52,208 nucleotides of DNA from Acidobacteriota bacterium (GTDB lineage: Bacteria; Acidobacteriota; Thermoanaerobaculia; Multivoradales; Multivoraceae): contig QQVD01000024.1 of assembly GCA_003388555.1 (NCBI GenBank), positions 1 to 52,208 on the forward strand, in the 5' to 3' direction. The translations under genes and the position numbers were made by a program. Positions within the stretch are counted from its first letter, which is position 1. Each line of letters begins with the position of its first letter. Of this stretch, positions 17,650-26,302 are shown piece by piece. The notes under the pieces were generated by a model that saw only the letters and a list, made by a program, of their open reading frames with translations, searched no databases and was not told the origin of the DNA.

Positions 17650-20478
17650 TCAAGGGCTGGTCTGGCTCCAGCCACTCACCCCGCCGCTATCGAAGCCGTC
17701 GGCGAACAGCGGCTTCTCCCAGACCACCAGCTCGAGCCCCTCGCCGTTCGGGCCGTGACCCGCTGCCAGCACGCGATCGCCAGAGGCGACGAGATCGAGC
17801 GCCTCACCCTGCACACCTGGCCAGAGCTCCGCGAGGGGCAGGGTGCCGGCCAGCGTGCCATCGGTGGTCCACAGCTCGAAGCCGCGCTCGGGGGTGAAGA
17901 GGGAGAGCACCGCGACGTCGCTGACCTGCGCGCCGCGATAGGGCCGTGGGTTGCTCAGGTGGTTCGGGCGCGAGCCCACCGGTCCGGCCACGACCTCGAG
18001 CAGCCTCGTGCCGGCCACCGTGCCGTCGCTGAACCACGGCTCGGCACCGGTGTCCCCACGAGTGTCCTGCAGCAGCCATCCATCTTGGAGCGGCGCGAGC
18101 AGGTAGAGTCCGTCGGGATCGGCGTCGGGATCGAGCTCGCGAGAGGTCAGCTGGAGGGTGCCGGCGGGCGTGCCGTCGGTGACCACCAGCTCGCGATGGG
18201 TCGAGCCCGCGGCGAGAGTCGAGAGGAGCACCCGACCCTGGCGTGGCGCCGAAGGCGACGCACTCAGGGCGTGAGGCATCTCGAAGTAAAGGCCCCGGGA
18301 GGTGTCGAAGCCGGGCATCAGCTCGAGCGTCCCGGCGGCTGTCCCGTCCGACGCCCACAGGTCGAGAGTGTCTCCGTCGGTGCTCTGGTAGGCGAGGAGC
18401 GCTCTGGTGTCGGCCTCCCCTCCGTCGCACAGCGCATGGATGGCCCAGAATGCGCCGTCCGGAGCCGTCGTCACCAGCTGCGTCCCGAGCGCCGTGCCGT
18501 CGGTGCGCCAAAGCTGGTCGTCGATCAGGAACAACGCGTCGATCCCACAGGAGGCGACGAGGTCGTAGGTGCGTTCGGTGGTCAGCTGCTCGGCGGTCAG
18601 CGCCGTGGGATCGAGCGCCCAAAGCACCCGCTGCCCGCTGGCGTTCTCCGCCTCGGTGAGGACCAGCTCACCGACCGCGTGGAGGCCCCGTGGCTCGGAG
18701 TGGCCCGACTCGTTCAGGTTGATCTGGTGGATGGTCGATCCGTCCCAGACCAGCGGCTCGGACGAGACGATCGAGGACGAGGAGTTCGTCGCGACGAGCC
18801 TCCCGTCGGCTCGCAGCAGGAGATCGCGCGGCTCGTAGGAGTTGGATCCAGGAGCCACGTCGTGGACCAGCCGCACCCCCGAGCGATCGGCGATCCAGAG
18901 CTCGGTACCCAGCTCGGGCGTCGTCGCGGCGAAGGCGAAGGCACCCTGCGAGTCGCCGACCAGGATTTCGGGCCGGGAGGACGACTCTTCCACCGATGCC
19001 GAGAGATCCGTCCACTCTCCCGTGAGCGACGCGGAGCCCAGCACTCCATCCCTCTCGGGATCGAAGCTCGAGACCAGGATGAGGTCTGCGACCCTGGCCA
19101 CGGGAGTCGGAGTGCTTGCTCCCGATCCGGGAACGATGTCGGTGAGCAACGACGTGCCGGCTGCGGTGCCGTCGGAGATCGCAAGCTCCTGACCCTCGTT
19201 CTCGAACAGGGCCCCGAACACGAGGACGTCGCCAAAGGTCCTGAGCCGCGACGGCAGCGATCCCGGCGTCCCCGGATAGAGGTCGGCGACCAGCGAGACG
19301 CCGCCCAGCGGTCCGTAGCGGTACAGCTCGCTGCCGGTGGCGGGATCGGTCCCTGCGAAGTAGACCCGACCCTCCAGAGAGGTCATCGGTCCGCTGACGA
19401 CTCCGTCGCCGCTGCCAGGCATGAGGTCGGTCAGGCGCTGAACCACCGCCGTCGACTCGTGGTACCTCCAGAGCTCGTCTCCGGTCGAGCCGTCGTCTGC
19501 CTGGAAGTAGAGCCTCGTCGAACCCACCGACAGGAGATTCGACGGGTTGGAGCTGTTCGCTCCGGCATTCACGTCGTGGATCTCGAGTGCCCCGGCCTGA
19601 GGATCGAAGACGCCGAGCTCCCGACCCACGTGGTCGAACGTCGCGCGGAACGCCAGCTTGGTTCAGATCCATACGAGCTCGGTCGGATCGGAAGATCCGG
19701 GCCCGTCCAGCAGGTCGCCGACCAGCAAGGTGCCTCCTGGAGTGCCGTCGCTGCGAAAGAGCTCGCGACCCGTCTCCGGGGTCTCGGCGACGAAGAAGAC
19801 GCCGCCGGAAGGGTCCGCGACCAGCTCCTCGGGATCTGATCCTCCGGCGCCATCCACCAGATCGGGAGTGGTGACCGACATGCCGTCCCAGCGCCACAAC
19901 TCTCGGCCCGACTCCGGGGTCTCGGCCGAGAAGTAGATCGCCGCGCCGTCCCACCGGAGATCGCGTGGTTCCGACGAGGCGCTGCCGGGAGCCAGGTCGA
20001 GCACCATCGTGGGGCTCGTCGACGCCAGGAGCGTCGACCAGATCTCGCGACCGTGCTCATGGCTCGTGGCGACGAAGAAGACCTGCTCGCCCACCTGCAG
20101 GAAGTCCCTGGGGCTCGAGGAAGCCGGGCCAGGGTTCAGATCCGCGAAGAGACTCGTGCCGGCGACCGTACCGTCACTGATCCACAGCTCGGCGCCGTGG
20201 GTCTCGTCCGTGGCGGCGAAGAGGAACTCGCCAAGGAGCTCGACCCCCTCGACCTCGTAACGCACGAGATCGCGCACCGGCTCGGGCGTCGTGTTCAGAT
20301 CGACGATCCGGGGATTTGCCAGGAGCGAGGTCGGTGCGGAGGTCGACAGCGTGCAGGCGAGCACCAGGCTGAGGAGCGGCGCCTGCCACGAGGAGATCTT
20401 CCCGCTTCGTTCTATGGTCCGCGACTGCGGGCATCTCTGGGGCGGCTCCCGGTGACTGCGGTGACTACGGCGACACAC
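17650..20478 (-). pseudogene. ELWxxDGT-repeat secreted protein interrupted by one in-frame TGA
   Basis: One continuous frame runs from GTG at 20478 (GGAGG 9 bases upstream) to a stop at 17650, broken only by TGA at 19663-19665. The 271-codon front part has a signal peptide (APLLSLVLACTLSTSAPTSLLA) and repeats such as LWISDGTVAGT, LWRWDGM, LFRSDGTPGGT. The ~660-residue back part continues with LWRTDGTALGT, LWASDGTAAGT, LWTTDGTLAGT and ends LFADGFDSGGVSGWSQTSP, the shared tail. Around the stop the reading is ELVWI-stop-TKLAFRATFDHVGREL; in this repeat a Gly before T/S-K-L would fit, so GGA to TGA is a likely single change. A sequencing error, recent inactivation or readthrough are all possible. 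The start overlaps the upstream beta-helix gene by 14 bases. Confidence 0.8.
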
Positions 20479-21940
20479 TGGACCAGGCCTCCGTGGTTCC
20501 ACTCTCGAAGTCGTCGGCGAACAGCGGCGTCTCGGGCACCGGCGGGCCGGTGGCGCCGAACTCGGTCGAGCCGATGTCGCAGCCGTCGTCGAGGTCCGGA
20601 GCCGTGGCGATGTCGACCACGCGGGTCCCGCCGCCGGTGAAGCCACGCTGGTCCGCGTCGTCGAGCGGGCACGAGCCCTGGTCGATCACGGGGCTGGCGG
20701 CGAGCGGCAGCCGCGTCTCGGTCGCTCCCCCGTTTTGGGCGAGCGGTCCGAGCTGGGGATCCAGAGGTGCCGCCCCAGAGCCGACGAAGTCGTTGCCGAT
20801 GTTGGGGAACCCGAGCGGGAACTCGGATTCGACGCAGGCGTGGTCGGAGATCCAGTTGAAGCCTTCGCTCTCGATCGAGCCGGGCGACGCGATCGCCAGG
20901 TTCCTGCACACCGTCCCGGTGAGACCCAGATCGTCGTTGCCGGCGATCACGCTGTTGGTCAGGGCGAGCGGCTCGGACCCGAGCAGAGCCAGCGCCCCTC
21001 CATCCCCGATCCCGTCGGCGTCCGAATCCGCCACGTTCCCTGTCAGCGTCGAGGAGCGCAGAACGAAGTCCGCGATCACCGAGCCCGCCGAGATCGCTCC
21101 ACCCGACGACGCGGAGCGGTTGTCGTGGAAGGTCGAGCGCACCACCGCGAGCTGGAAGTTCGACGAGGACGAGACCGCTCCTCCGTTCCCCGTCGCCTCG
21201 TTGCCGGAGAAGGTCGAGTCCGAGATCTCCAGGATGCCGTTGGTGGTGGCGATCGCCCCACCGATGCCGCCGGAGGTGTTGCCCAGGAAGGCGGTCTCCT
21301 GGATGTACAGCTGGTAGAGGTTCGGGATCGAGATCGCGCCGCCGCGCGAGGTCGCGTGGTTGTCGTCGAACTGCGACCGGACGATCTCCACCAGCCGCCC
21401 ACCGCCGGCTCGCAACGCACCGCCCTCGCTCGCCGAGCCACCGGTGAACCGCAGGTCCTCGAGGCGCAGCAACTCGGAGTCTCCGCCGTCGCACTCGAGG
21501 ATGCCGGAGGTCGAGCCGACGATGATCGAGTGGTCGATCCCCAGGCCGCGTAGCACCGTGCCGCCGGTGATCTCCGGCAGCAGCGAGCCAAGGGTGATCG
21601 TGCCGGGCACGGTGAGCTCGATCTCGTCGACGAAGCCCCCGCCCGCAGGGCAGTCGAGGTACGCCGCATCGTCGTTCGCCGCCACGATCGCCTCGCGCAG
21701 GGAGCACTCTCCGTCCGCGGCCTCGAGGTCGGACAGGGTGTCCACCTGGATGACGTCGCCGAGCGCTCCGCCCGCGAGAGCCGTGAGAGCGAGCCATCCG
21801 GTCGCCCAGACGACGAAGGGCCAGGATCTCGGCGCCACCCACTGGCCCCGCCGGATCCCCGCTCGCGCTCGTTCCCTGTCGCGGTCACCTCGCTCTCGTT
21901 CCGGCGCAGTCGCCACCTCCGGTCGCTTCGCTCTCCTCAT
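20465..21940 (-). CDS. CSLREA-domain secreted beta-helix protein with C-terminal tail
   Basis: 491 residues from ATG at 21940, preceded by GAGGAGGGATCAGGCG. An Arg-rich n-region, then signal sequence FVVWATGWLALTALAGGALG. Right after it is a CSLREA-type domain (IQVDTLSDLEAADGECSLRE, followed by AIVAAND), which marks the start of many secreted beta-helix proteins. The rest has Asn/Gly ladder repeats (FDDNHATSRGGAIS, FSGNEATGNGGAVS, LTGNVADSDADG) typical of polymorphic outer-membrane-like helices. Ends LFADDFESGTTEAWSSVSP. The stop overlaps the start region of the broken ELWxxDGT gene downstream, so they are probably co-transcribed. Confidence 0.88.
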   Translation of the reverse strand: MRRAKRPEVATAPERERGDRDRERARAGIRRGQWVAPRSWPFVVWATGWLALTALAGGALGDVIQVDTLSDLEAADGECSLREAIVAANDDAAYLDCPAGGGFVDEIELTVPGTITLGSLLPEITGGTVLRGLGIDHSIIVGSTSGILECDGGDSELLRLEDLRFTGGSASEGGALRAGGGRLVEIVRSQFDDNHATSRGGAISIPNLYQLYIQETAFLGNTSGGIGGAIATTNGILEISDSTFSGNEATGNGGAVSSSSNFQLAVVRSTFHDNRSASSGGAISAGSVIADFVLRSSTLTGNVADSDADGIGDGGALALLGSEPLALTNSVIAGNDDLGLTGTVCRNLAIASPGSIESEGFNWISDHACVESEFPLGFPNIGNDFVGSGAAPLDPQLGPLAQNGGATETRLPLAASPVIDQGSCPLDDADQRGFTGGGTRVVDIATAPDLDDGCDIGSTEFGATGPPVPETPLFADDFESGTTEAWSSVSP

Positions 21941-22180
21941 CGCCTGATCCCTCCTCGAGAACCCGCGGCCGGGCTCGTTGGTTCTTGTCTCCCTCGAGGA
22001 CCCAAGACGGGAAGCGGCGAGGCCAGAGATCAACGCGCATCGAAACGCCGTCGACTGGGACTTCAGGGGCGGCGCACTGCCCTGTCTCTCGGGCGGGGGC
22101 AGCGGCGCCCGAGAACGGCACCGATCCGCCCGCGACCTCTGTCGAAGTGCCGTGCTCGACCGCCTGCGTCGCTGGCGACC

Positions 22181-22214
22181 AGGCGCGCGCCCTCGGCCGC
22201 GCCGCGGGGCGCCT
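22181..22214. terminator. Possible hairpin at the end of the kinase gene
   Basis: AGGCGC (22181-22186) and GCGCCT (22209-22214) flank a GC-rich centre, beginning within the kinase stop codon on the minus strand. It could act as a transcript end for the sigma-kinase operon. No T run; the self-complementarity may reflect composition. Confidence 0.3.
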
Positions 22215-24795
22215 ACCCGCCGAGGAAGGCGCGGAGCTCGGCGTGCTTGCCCGCCAGCCAGGCGTCGCCGGAGAGATCGTGGCGATCCAGGATCTCCACC
22301 GCCCTGCGCGCCGCTTCGGCGGCCGCCTGCGGATCTCCCAGCGCGCGGTACGCCTCCACCAGGCCGATCAGGGGCTCGGCGCGCCGCAGGTCCCAGCTCC
22401 TGGGGAGCGGCTCGAGGATCTCGAGCTCGCGCTCGTAGTGAACCGCTGCACGCTGCGGCCGTCCGGACCGCAACTCGACCTCGGCCAGGTTGTGCAGGCT
22501 CGTCGCCACGCTCGGATGTCCGGCTCCACGCGACGCGATGGTGAGCTCGAGCGCCTCCTGGGCGTAGGGCAGTGCTTCCTCCAGCCGCTCCATCGCCAGC
22601 AAGGTCGCCGCCACACCGGCCACCGACGCGCCGATCAGCGGATGCTCGGCCGGCAGCACCCTTCGACGTCCCTCCAGAACTCGGAGATGCAGTGCCAGGG
22701 CATCTTCCAGCCGCCCCAGCTCCTTCACCGCCTGTGCCCGGTTCATGTCGATCCCCAGCACGTCCGGGTGCATGTCGTCGCGCTGCTCGAGCGCCAGCGA
22801 GCGAGCCTCGAGCAGCACCTCCTCGGCGGGTGCGAAGTCGCGCCGCGACAGCAGGGCGGCACCAAGGTTGGAGAGCGGGATCCAGGCGCGGGCGCGCCCG
22901 CTCGGCGAAGACTGGAGCAGTTCCGCAGCCCGCTCCAGCACGGCGATCGCCCGATCGTGCTCGCGCAGCTGGCCCAGGGCCCGTCCGAGCTGGCCCAGAG
23001 CGAGACCGAGCTCGTGCGGAGCCGCCGCGACGCGCTCCAGCACCTCGACCCCGTCGACGGTCAGGTCGCGAGAGCGCTCGTAGTCGCCACGCATCGCGGC
23101 GACCTCACCGAGCGCCACGAGCGCGCGGCCGCTCTCGATCGAGTCGGCGCCGTACTCCCGCTGCGCCAGCTCGAGGGTCACCTCACGGAGCGAGGCCTCC
23201 TCCTCGATCGCGCCGAGGCCTCGGTATGCCTGGGCGATCGCCTCGAAGAGGCGGCTCTTCACCGTCGGCGAAGCATCCAGCTCCCCCGTGACGCGCCGAG
23301 CGCCCCGCTCGAGGATCTCCCGCGCCGAGACCTCACGACCGCGTGCATTCGCAGGATCGTTGGCCGCGAACAGATCGACCATGAACTCCGTCACCTCGTT
23401 GGCGACCGCCGCCTCCCTCTGCGCCACCTCCTCCGCGGCGCGCGCGCGCAGCAGGCCGACGCCCGAGCCGACCGCCGCGAGCGTCAGCGAAGCGACCACC
23501 AGCGCCGCGGCCAGCACCGTGCCGGGACGCCGGCGGACCAGCTTGCGGGTGCGGTAGAGCCATCCGTCCGGGTGCGCCCGGACGGGGAGCTCGTCCAGGT
23601 GGCGCTCGACGTCGTCGGCGAGCGCGGCGGCGCTGCCATAGCGGCGCCGCGGGTCCTTGTGAGCGGCGGTGGCGACGATCAGGTCGAGGTCGCCGCGCAA
23701 CTTCCTACGCAGCTCGCCGCCGTCGCGCAGACGCCGCAGCCGCGCCAGGTCGTCGGCCCGGTCCGGTTGCTTGGCGACGAGCGCAGCGAGCGTCGCACTC
23801 GGCGAGGCCAGGGGCTGGTGGCAGATCCGACGTTCGATCTCGGCCCAGGTCGCCCCCTCGATCCGCTGAGCGCGCTGGCCAGTCAGGAGCTCGAACAGCA
23901 GCAGCCCGAGCGCGTAGACGTCGGTCGCGGTACCGACCTGCTGGCCACCCACCTGCTCCGGGCTCGCGTAGTCGGGCGTGAACACGGACCCGAACAGAGA
24001 GGTCTCCGGCATCGAGGACGTCAGCTCGGGCCGGGCGACGTCGAGCAGCTTGGCGACCCCGAAGTCGAGCAGCTTGGGAGCGCCGTCTTCGTCCACCAGC
24101 AGATTCGACGGCTTGAGGTCGCGGTGCACGATCAGGTTTGCGTGGGCGTGTTGCACCGCCCGGCAAACGCGGACGAAGAGCCGGAGACGGGCGACCAGAT
24201 CGAGCCGCATCGAGTCACACGCCTCGGTGATCGGGCGCCCGTGCACCAGCTCCATCACCAGGTAGGGCACACCGCGTTCGTCGACCGCGCCGTCGAGCAG
24301 GCGCGCGATGTCGGGATGCTCGAGCAGCGCCAGGATCTGTCGCTCGGCCCGGAAGCGGGCCAGGAGCTCGTCGGACGAGCGCGCCACCTGCAGGGTCTTC
24401 AGGGCGACCCGCTGCACGTACTGGCCGTCGGCCCGCTCGGCGAGGTAGACCTCGCCCATGCCGCCGCGCCCGATCAGCTCGAGCAGGCGGTAGGGACCCA
24501 GGCGACTGCCCGGCCCGATCGCGGCTTCGTCGCGCGACGCGTCGAGGCGCCGCGAACCGAGGAGTCGCGTGCGGGCGAGGGCGCGGGCCCAGGTCAGCTC
24601 GGAGCCGCCGCCTCCGGCGAGCGGCGGCTCGGCAGAGTCGGCCGCCGGCTCACGTCGCAGCTCCCGCTCCACCAGTCGCTCGAGCTCCGCTGCCAGCTCG
24701 GCGCCTTGCGACCGCGCCTCGCGGAGGATCTGCTCGCGCTCTGGGTCGTCAGCCTCCACCGCGCGGTGAAACCAACGCTCGAGATCGTCCAGCAT
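22213..24795 (-). CDS. Membrane Ser/Thr protein kinase with C-terminal TPR sensor region
   Basis: 860 residues from ATG at 24795, which overlaps the stop of the sigma gene by one base (TGATG). Kinase domain about 100-400: Gly-loop GRGGMGEVY (109-117), catalytic Lys133 in VALKTL, HRDLKPSN with Asp226, DFG at 244-246, and DYASPEQ in the activation segment; all residues needed for activity are present. A transmembrane helix at about 425-449 follows a basic stretch. The ~400-residue C-terminal part is tetratricopeptide repeats (ALELAQREYG, LGLALGQLGRALGQL, ATSLHNLAEVELRSG). This is the Pkn/STK type paired with ECF sigma factors, where the kinase replaces an anti-sigma factor. The membrane topology suggests an extracytoplasmic TPR domain reading a signal. 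Confidence 0.93.
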   Translation of the reverse strand: MLDDLERWFHRAVEADDPEREQILREARSQGAELAAELERLVERELRREPAADSAEPPLAGGGGSELTWARALARTRLLGSRRLDASRDEAAIGPGSRLGPYRLLELIGRGGMGEVYLAERADGQYVQRVALKTLQVARSSDELLARFRAERQILALLEHPDIARLLDGAVDERGVPYLVMELVHGRPITEACDSMRLDLVARLRLFVRVCRAVQHAHANLIVHRDLKPSNLLVDEDGAPKLLDFGVAKLLDVARPELTSSMPETSLFGSVFTPDYASPEQVGGQQVGTATDVYALGLLLFELLTGQRAQRIEGATWAEIERRICHQPLASPSATLAALVAKQPDRADDLARLRRLRDGGELRRKLRGDLDLIVATAAHKDPRRRYGSAAALADDVERHLDELPVRAHPDGWLYRTRKLVRRRPGTVLAAALVVASLTLAAVGSGVGLLRARAAEEVAQREAAVANEVTEFMVDLFAANDPANARGREVSAREILERGARRVTGELDASPTVKSRLFEAIAQAYRGLGAIEEEASLREVTLELAQREYGADSIESGRALVALGEVAAMRGDYERSRDLTVDGVEVLERVAAAPHELGLALGQLGRALGQLREHDRAIAVLERAAELLQSSPSGRARAWIPLSNLGAALLSRRDFAPAEEVLLEARSLALEQRDDMHPDVLGIDMNRAQAVKELGRLEDALALHLRVLEGRRRVLPAEHPLIGASVAGVAATLLAMERLEEALPYAQEALELTIASRGAGHPSVATSLHNLAEVELRSGRPQRAAVHYERELEILEPLPRSWDLRRAEPLIGLVEAYRALGDPQAAAEAARRAVEILDRHDLSGDAWLAGKHAELRAFLGG

Positions 24796-25391
24796 CAGCG
24801 GTCGAGCCGGTCGGCCAGCCAGTTGCGCACAAACCTCCAGTCCCGCACCACGGTGGGCACCGAGACCTCGAGCATGTCGGCGATCTCCTCCACCTCGAGG
24901 CCCCACAGCGCGCGCAGTCGGGCGACCTCCGCCTTGCGCGCGTCGGCGGCCTCGAGGCGCTGCAGCACGTCACGCACCAGCACCGCATCGGCCGAGGTGC
25001 GCTTGTCTTCGAGCGCCAGGCCCTCCAGTGTCACCTTCACCGCGCCGCCGCCTCGCTTCACGGCGTTGCGGCTGCGCTGATAGTCGATCAGCACCCTCAG
25101 CATCACCTGGCTCGCGAAGGCGAAGAAGTGGCGGCGGTTGGCGAAGCCCGTCGGATGCTCGAGCAGCTTGAGGAAGGTCTCGTTGACGAGGCCGGCCGGC
25201 TCGAGGGTCAGCCCGTCGCCGCTGCGGCGCATCCGCGCCTCCGCCAGCTCGGCCAGCTCGGCGTAGGCCCACTCCGCGATGCGGTCCTGCGATGCCTGGT
25301 CGCCAGCGGCGGCGGCACGTAGCCACTCCGTCACCGGAAGATCGTCGGTCGACACGACTCCCTGACACTCCTCGGCAAAGGAGGACGGCAT
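24795..25391 (-). CDS. ECF-type RNA polymerase sigma factor (kinase-associated group)
   Basis: 198 residues if the ATG at 25391 is used (GGAGG lies only 2 bases away). A GTG at 25355, giving 186 residues (STDDLPVTEWLRAAAAGDQ), is closer to the usual length of this family. Region 2 is seen in LEPAGLVNETFLKLL and RRHFFAFASQVMLRVLIDY with RSRNAVKRGGG; region 4 in VARLRALWGLEVEEIADMLE and VSVPTVVRDWRFVRNWL. The pattern is that of the acidobacterial/planctomycete sigma-70 group with conserved NETFLKL and QVMRRILID-like motifs. The one-base overlap with the kinase gene indicates a regulatory pair in which phosphorylation probably activates the sigma factor. No anti-sigma factor gene is nearby. Confidence 0.9.
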   Translation of the reverse strand: MPSSFAEECQGVVSTDDLPVTEWLRAAAAGDQASQDRIAEWAYAELAELAEARMRRSGDGLTLEPAGLVNETFLKLLEHPTGFANRRHFFAFASQVMLRVLIDYQRSRNAVKRGGGAVKVTLEGLALEDKRTSADAVLVRDVLQRLEAADARKAEVARLRALWGLEVEEIADMLEVSVPTVVRDWRFVRNWLADRLDR

Positions 25392-25710
25392 CCCCTCCGG
25401 CGATCTTAGATCACCGACCTTGCGAGCTCTGCGGCGGGTCGTGGGCACGTCGAGCGAGTGCGACCGCTCGGGCCCTCGAATGGTCCGACCACGCGGCGGA
25501 TCCTCGAACGCCTGCCGGTAGTCGGGTGGACACGCCGAGCAGTCGAACCGCGCCGCGAGCACGAGCCGGCGTTCTCCGCCTCTGCCACGGCGGATCACCA
25601 GGCTGTTGCTTCCCGCCGGGAGTTGTGTCCTGATTCCGAGCAGGGCGGACGCCGACTGCCCGAAATCCCTCGGCAGCCCATCACGGTCTCCGCCCGAACG
25701 GAGGGAGATC
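25392..25710. other. 319-base divergent intergenic region
   Basis: Holds the promoters of the sigma-kinase operon (minus strand) and the small secreted protein (plus strand). A short AT-containing dyad GATC-TTA-GATC (25402-25412) lies just upstream of the sigma ATG; TAAGAT on the minus strand is a possible -10 element, but I see no matching -35. Nothing else is recognisable. Confidence 0.4.
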
Positions 25711-26223
25711 ATGAACCGCAAGGCAAGCCACGCTGCCCCGACTGGCGGGCAGGCGAACACCACTCTCGCCGGCGTCCTCCTGCTGCTCTGCTCGTCGCTC
25801 GCCGCCGCCGACGACGACAACCGGCTCTTCGTCGTGGTGAAGGTGGCCGACAACGCGATCGCCGGACAGCCGGCGCGCGCCTCGGTGGTGACGCCGGAGG
25901 GCACCCTGCTCGACTACTCCGAGGAGTTGCTGGAACGTTCTCCGAACGTCCGCAGCTTCATCCTCGACCGCCTCGCCCCCGGCGTCTACGACGTCAGGGT
26001 CGAGGGCGAAGGCCTGGTGACCGAGGTCAAGAAGGGCGTCCCGGTGCTGGCCGGTCGCGACGAGCAGGTCTCGGTGGTGGTGCGCCCGGGAGCCGGCGTG
26101 CACATCGTCGAGTACGCCGTCGCCGGGCTGTCGCGCGAAGAGGTCGCCGTCCGGCTGCAGAGGCTGGAGGAGGAGACCGCGAGGCTGCGCGAGCGCATCG
26201 CCACGTTGCCGCCCAGACGCTGA
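25711..26223 (+). CDS. Small secreted protein with C-terminal coiled coil
   Basis: 170 residues, ATG at 25711 with GGAGGGAGATC directly upstream; an earlier in-frame start lacks such a site. Signal peptide TLAGVLLLLCSSLAAA. A central ~90-residue beta domain (VVVKVADNAIAGQPARASVV, YDVRVEGEGLVTEVKKGVPV) resembles a carboxypeptidase-regulatory / transthyretin-like fold. It ends in a heptad-like coiled coil (VRLQRLEEETARLRERIATL). It is divergent from the sigma-kinase operon and so a candidate target, though only position supports this. Confidence 0.75.
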   Translation: MNRKASHAAPTGGQANTTLAGVLLLLCSSLAAADDDNRLFVVVKVADNAIAGQPARASVVTPEGTLLDYSEELLERSPNVRSFILDRLAPGVYDVRVEGEGLVTEVKKGVPVLAGRDEQVSVVVRPGAGVHIVEYAVAGLSREEVAVRLQRLEEETARLRERIATLPPRR

Positions 26224-26302
26224 CTGGGGCTGACGCCCATTCGGGCTCCGTGACCGAGCGAGCGCGATCGGGTCGCGGCCCATCGCGCTCCTGGCCAACG
26301 AC

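Noticed and set aside
19663-19665. TGA as selenocysteine or programmed recoding
   Set aside because: No hairpin is evident just downstream, the repeat family does not use Cys at this place, and a Gly codon one base different fits.
21985-25080. 1031-codon open frame on the plus strand
   Set aside because: It is antisense to the kinase and sigma genes, with Arg/Gln-rich translation and no domain; long shadows are expected at this GC content.
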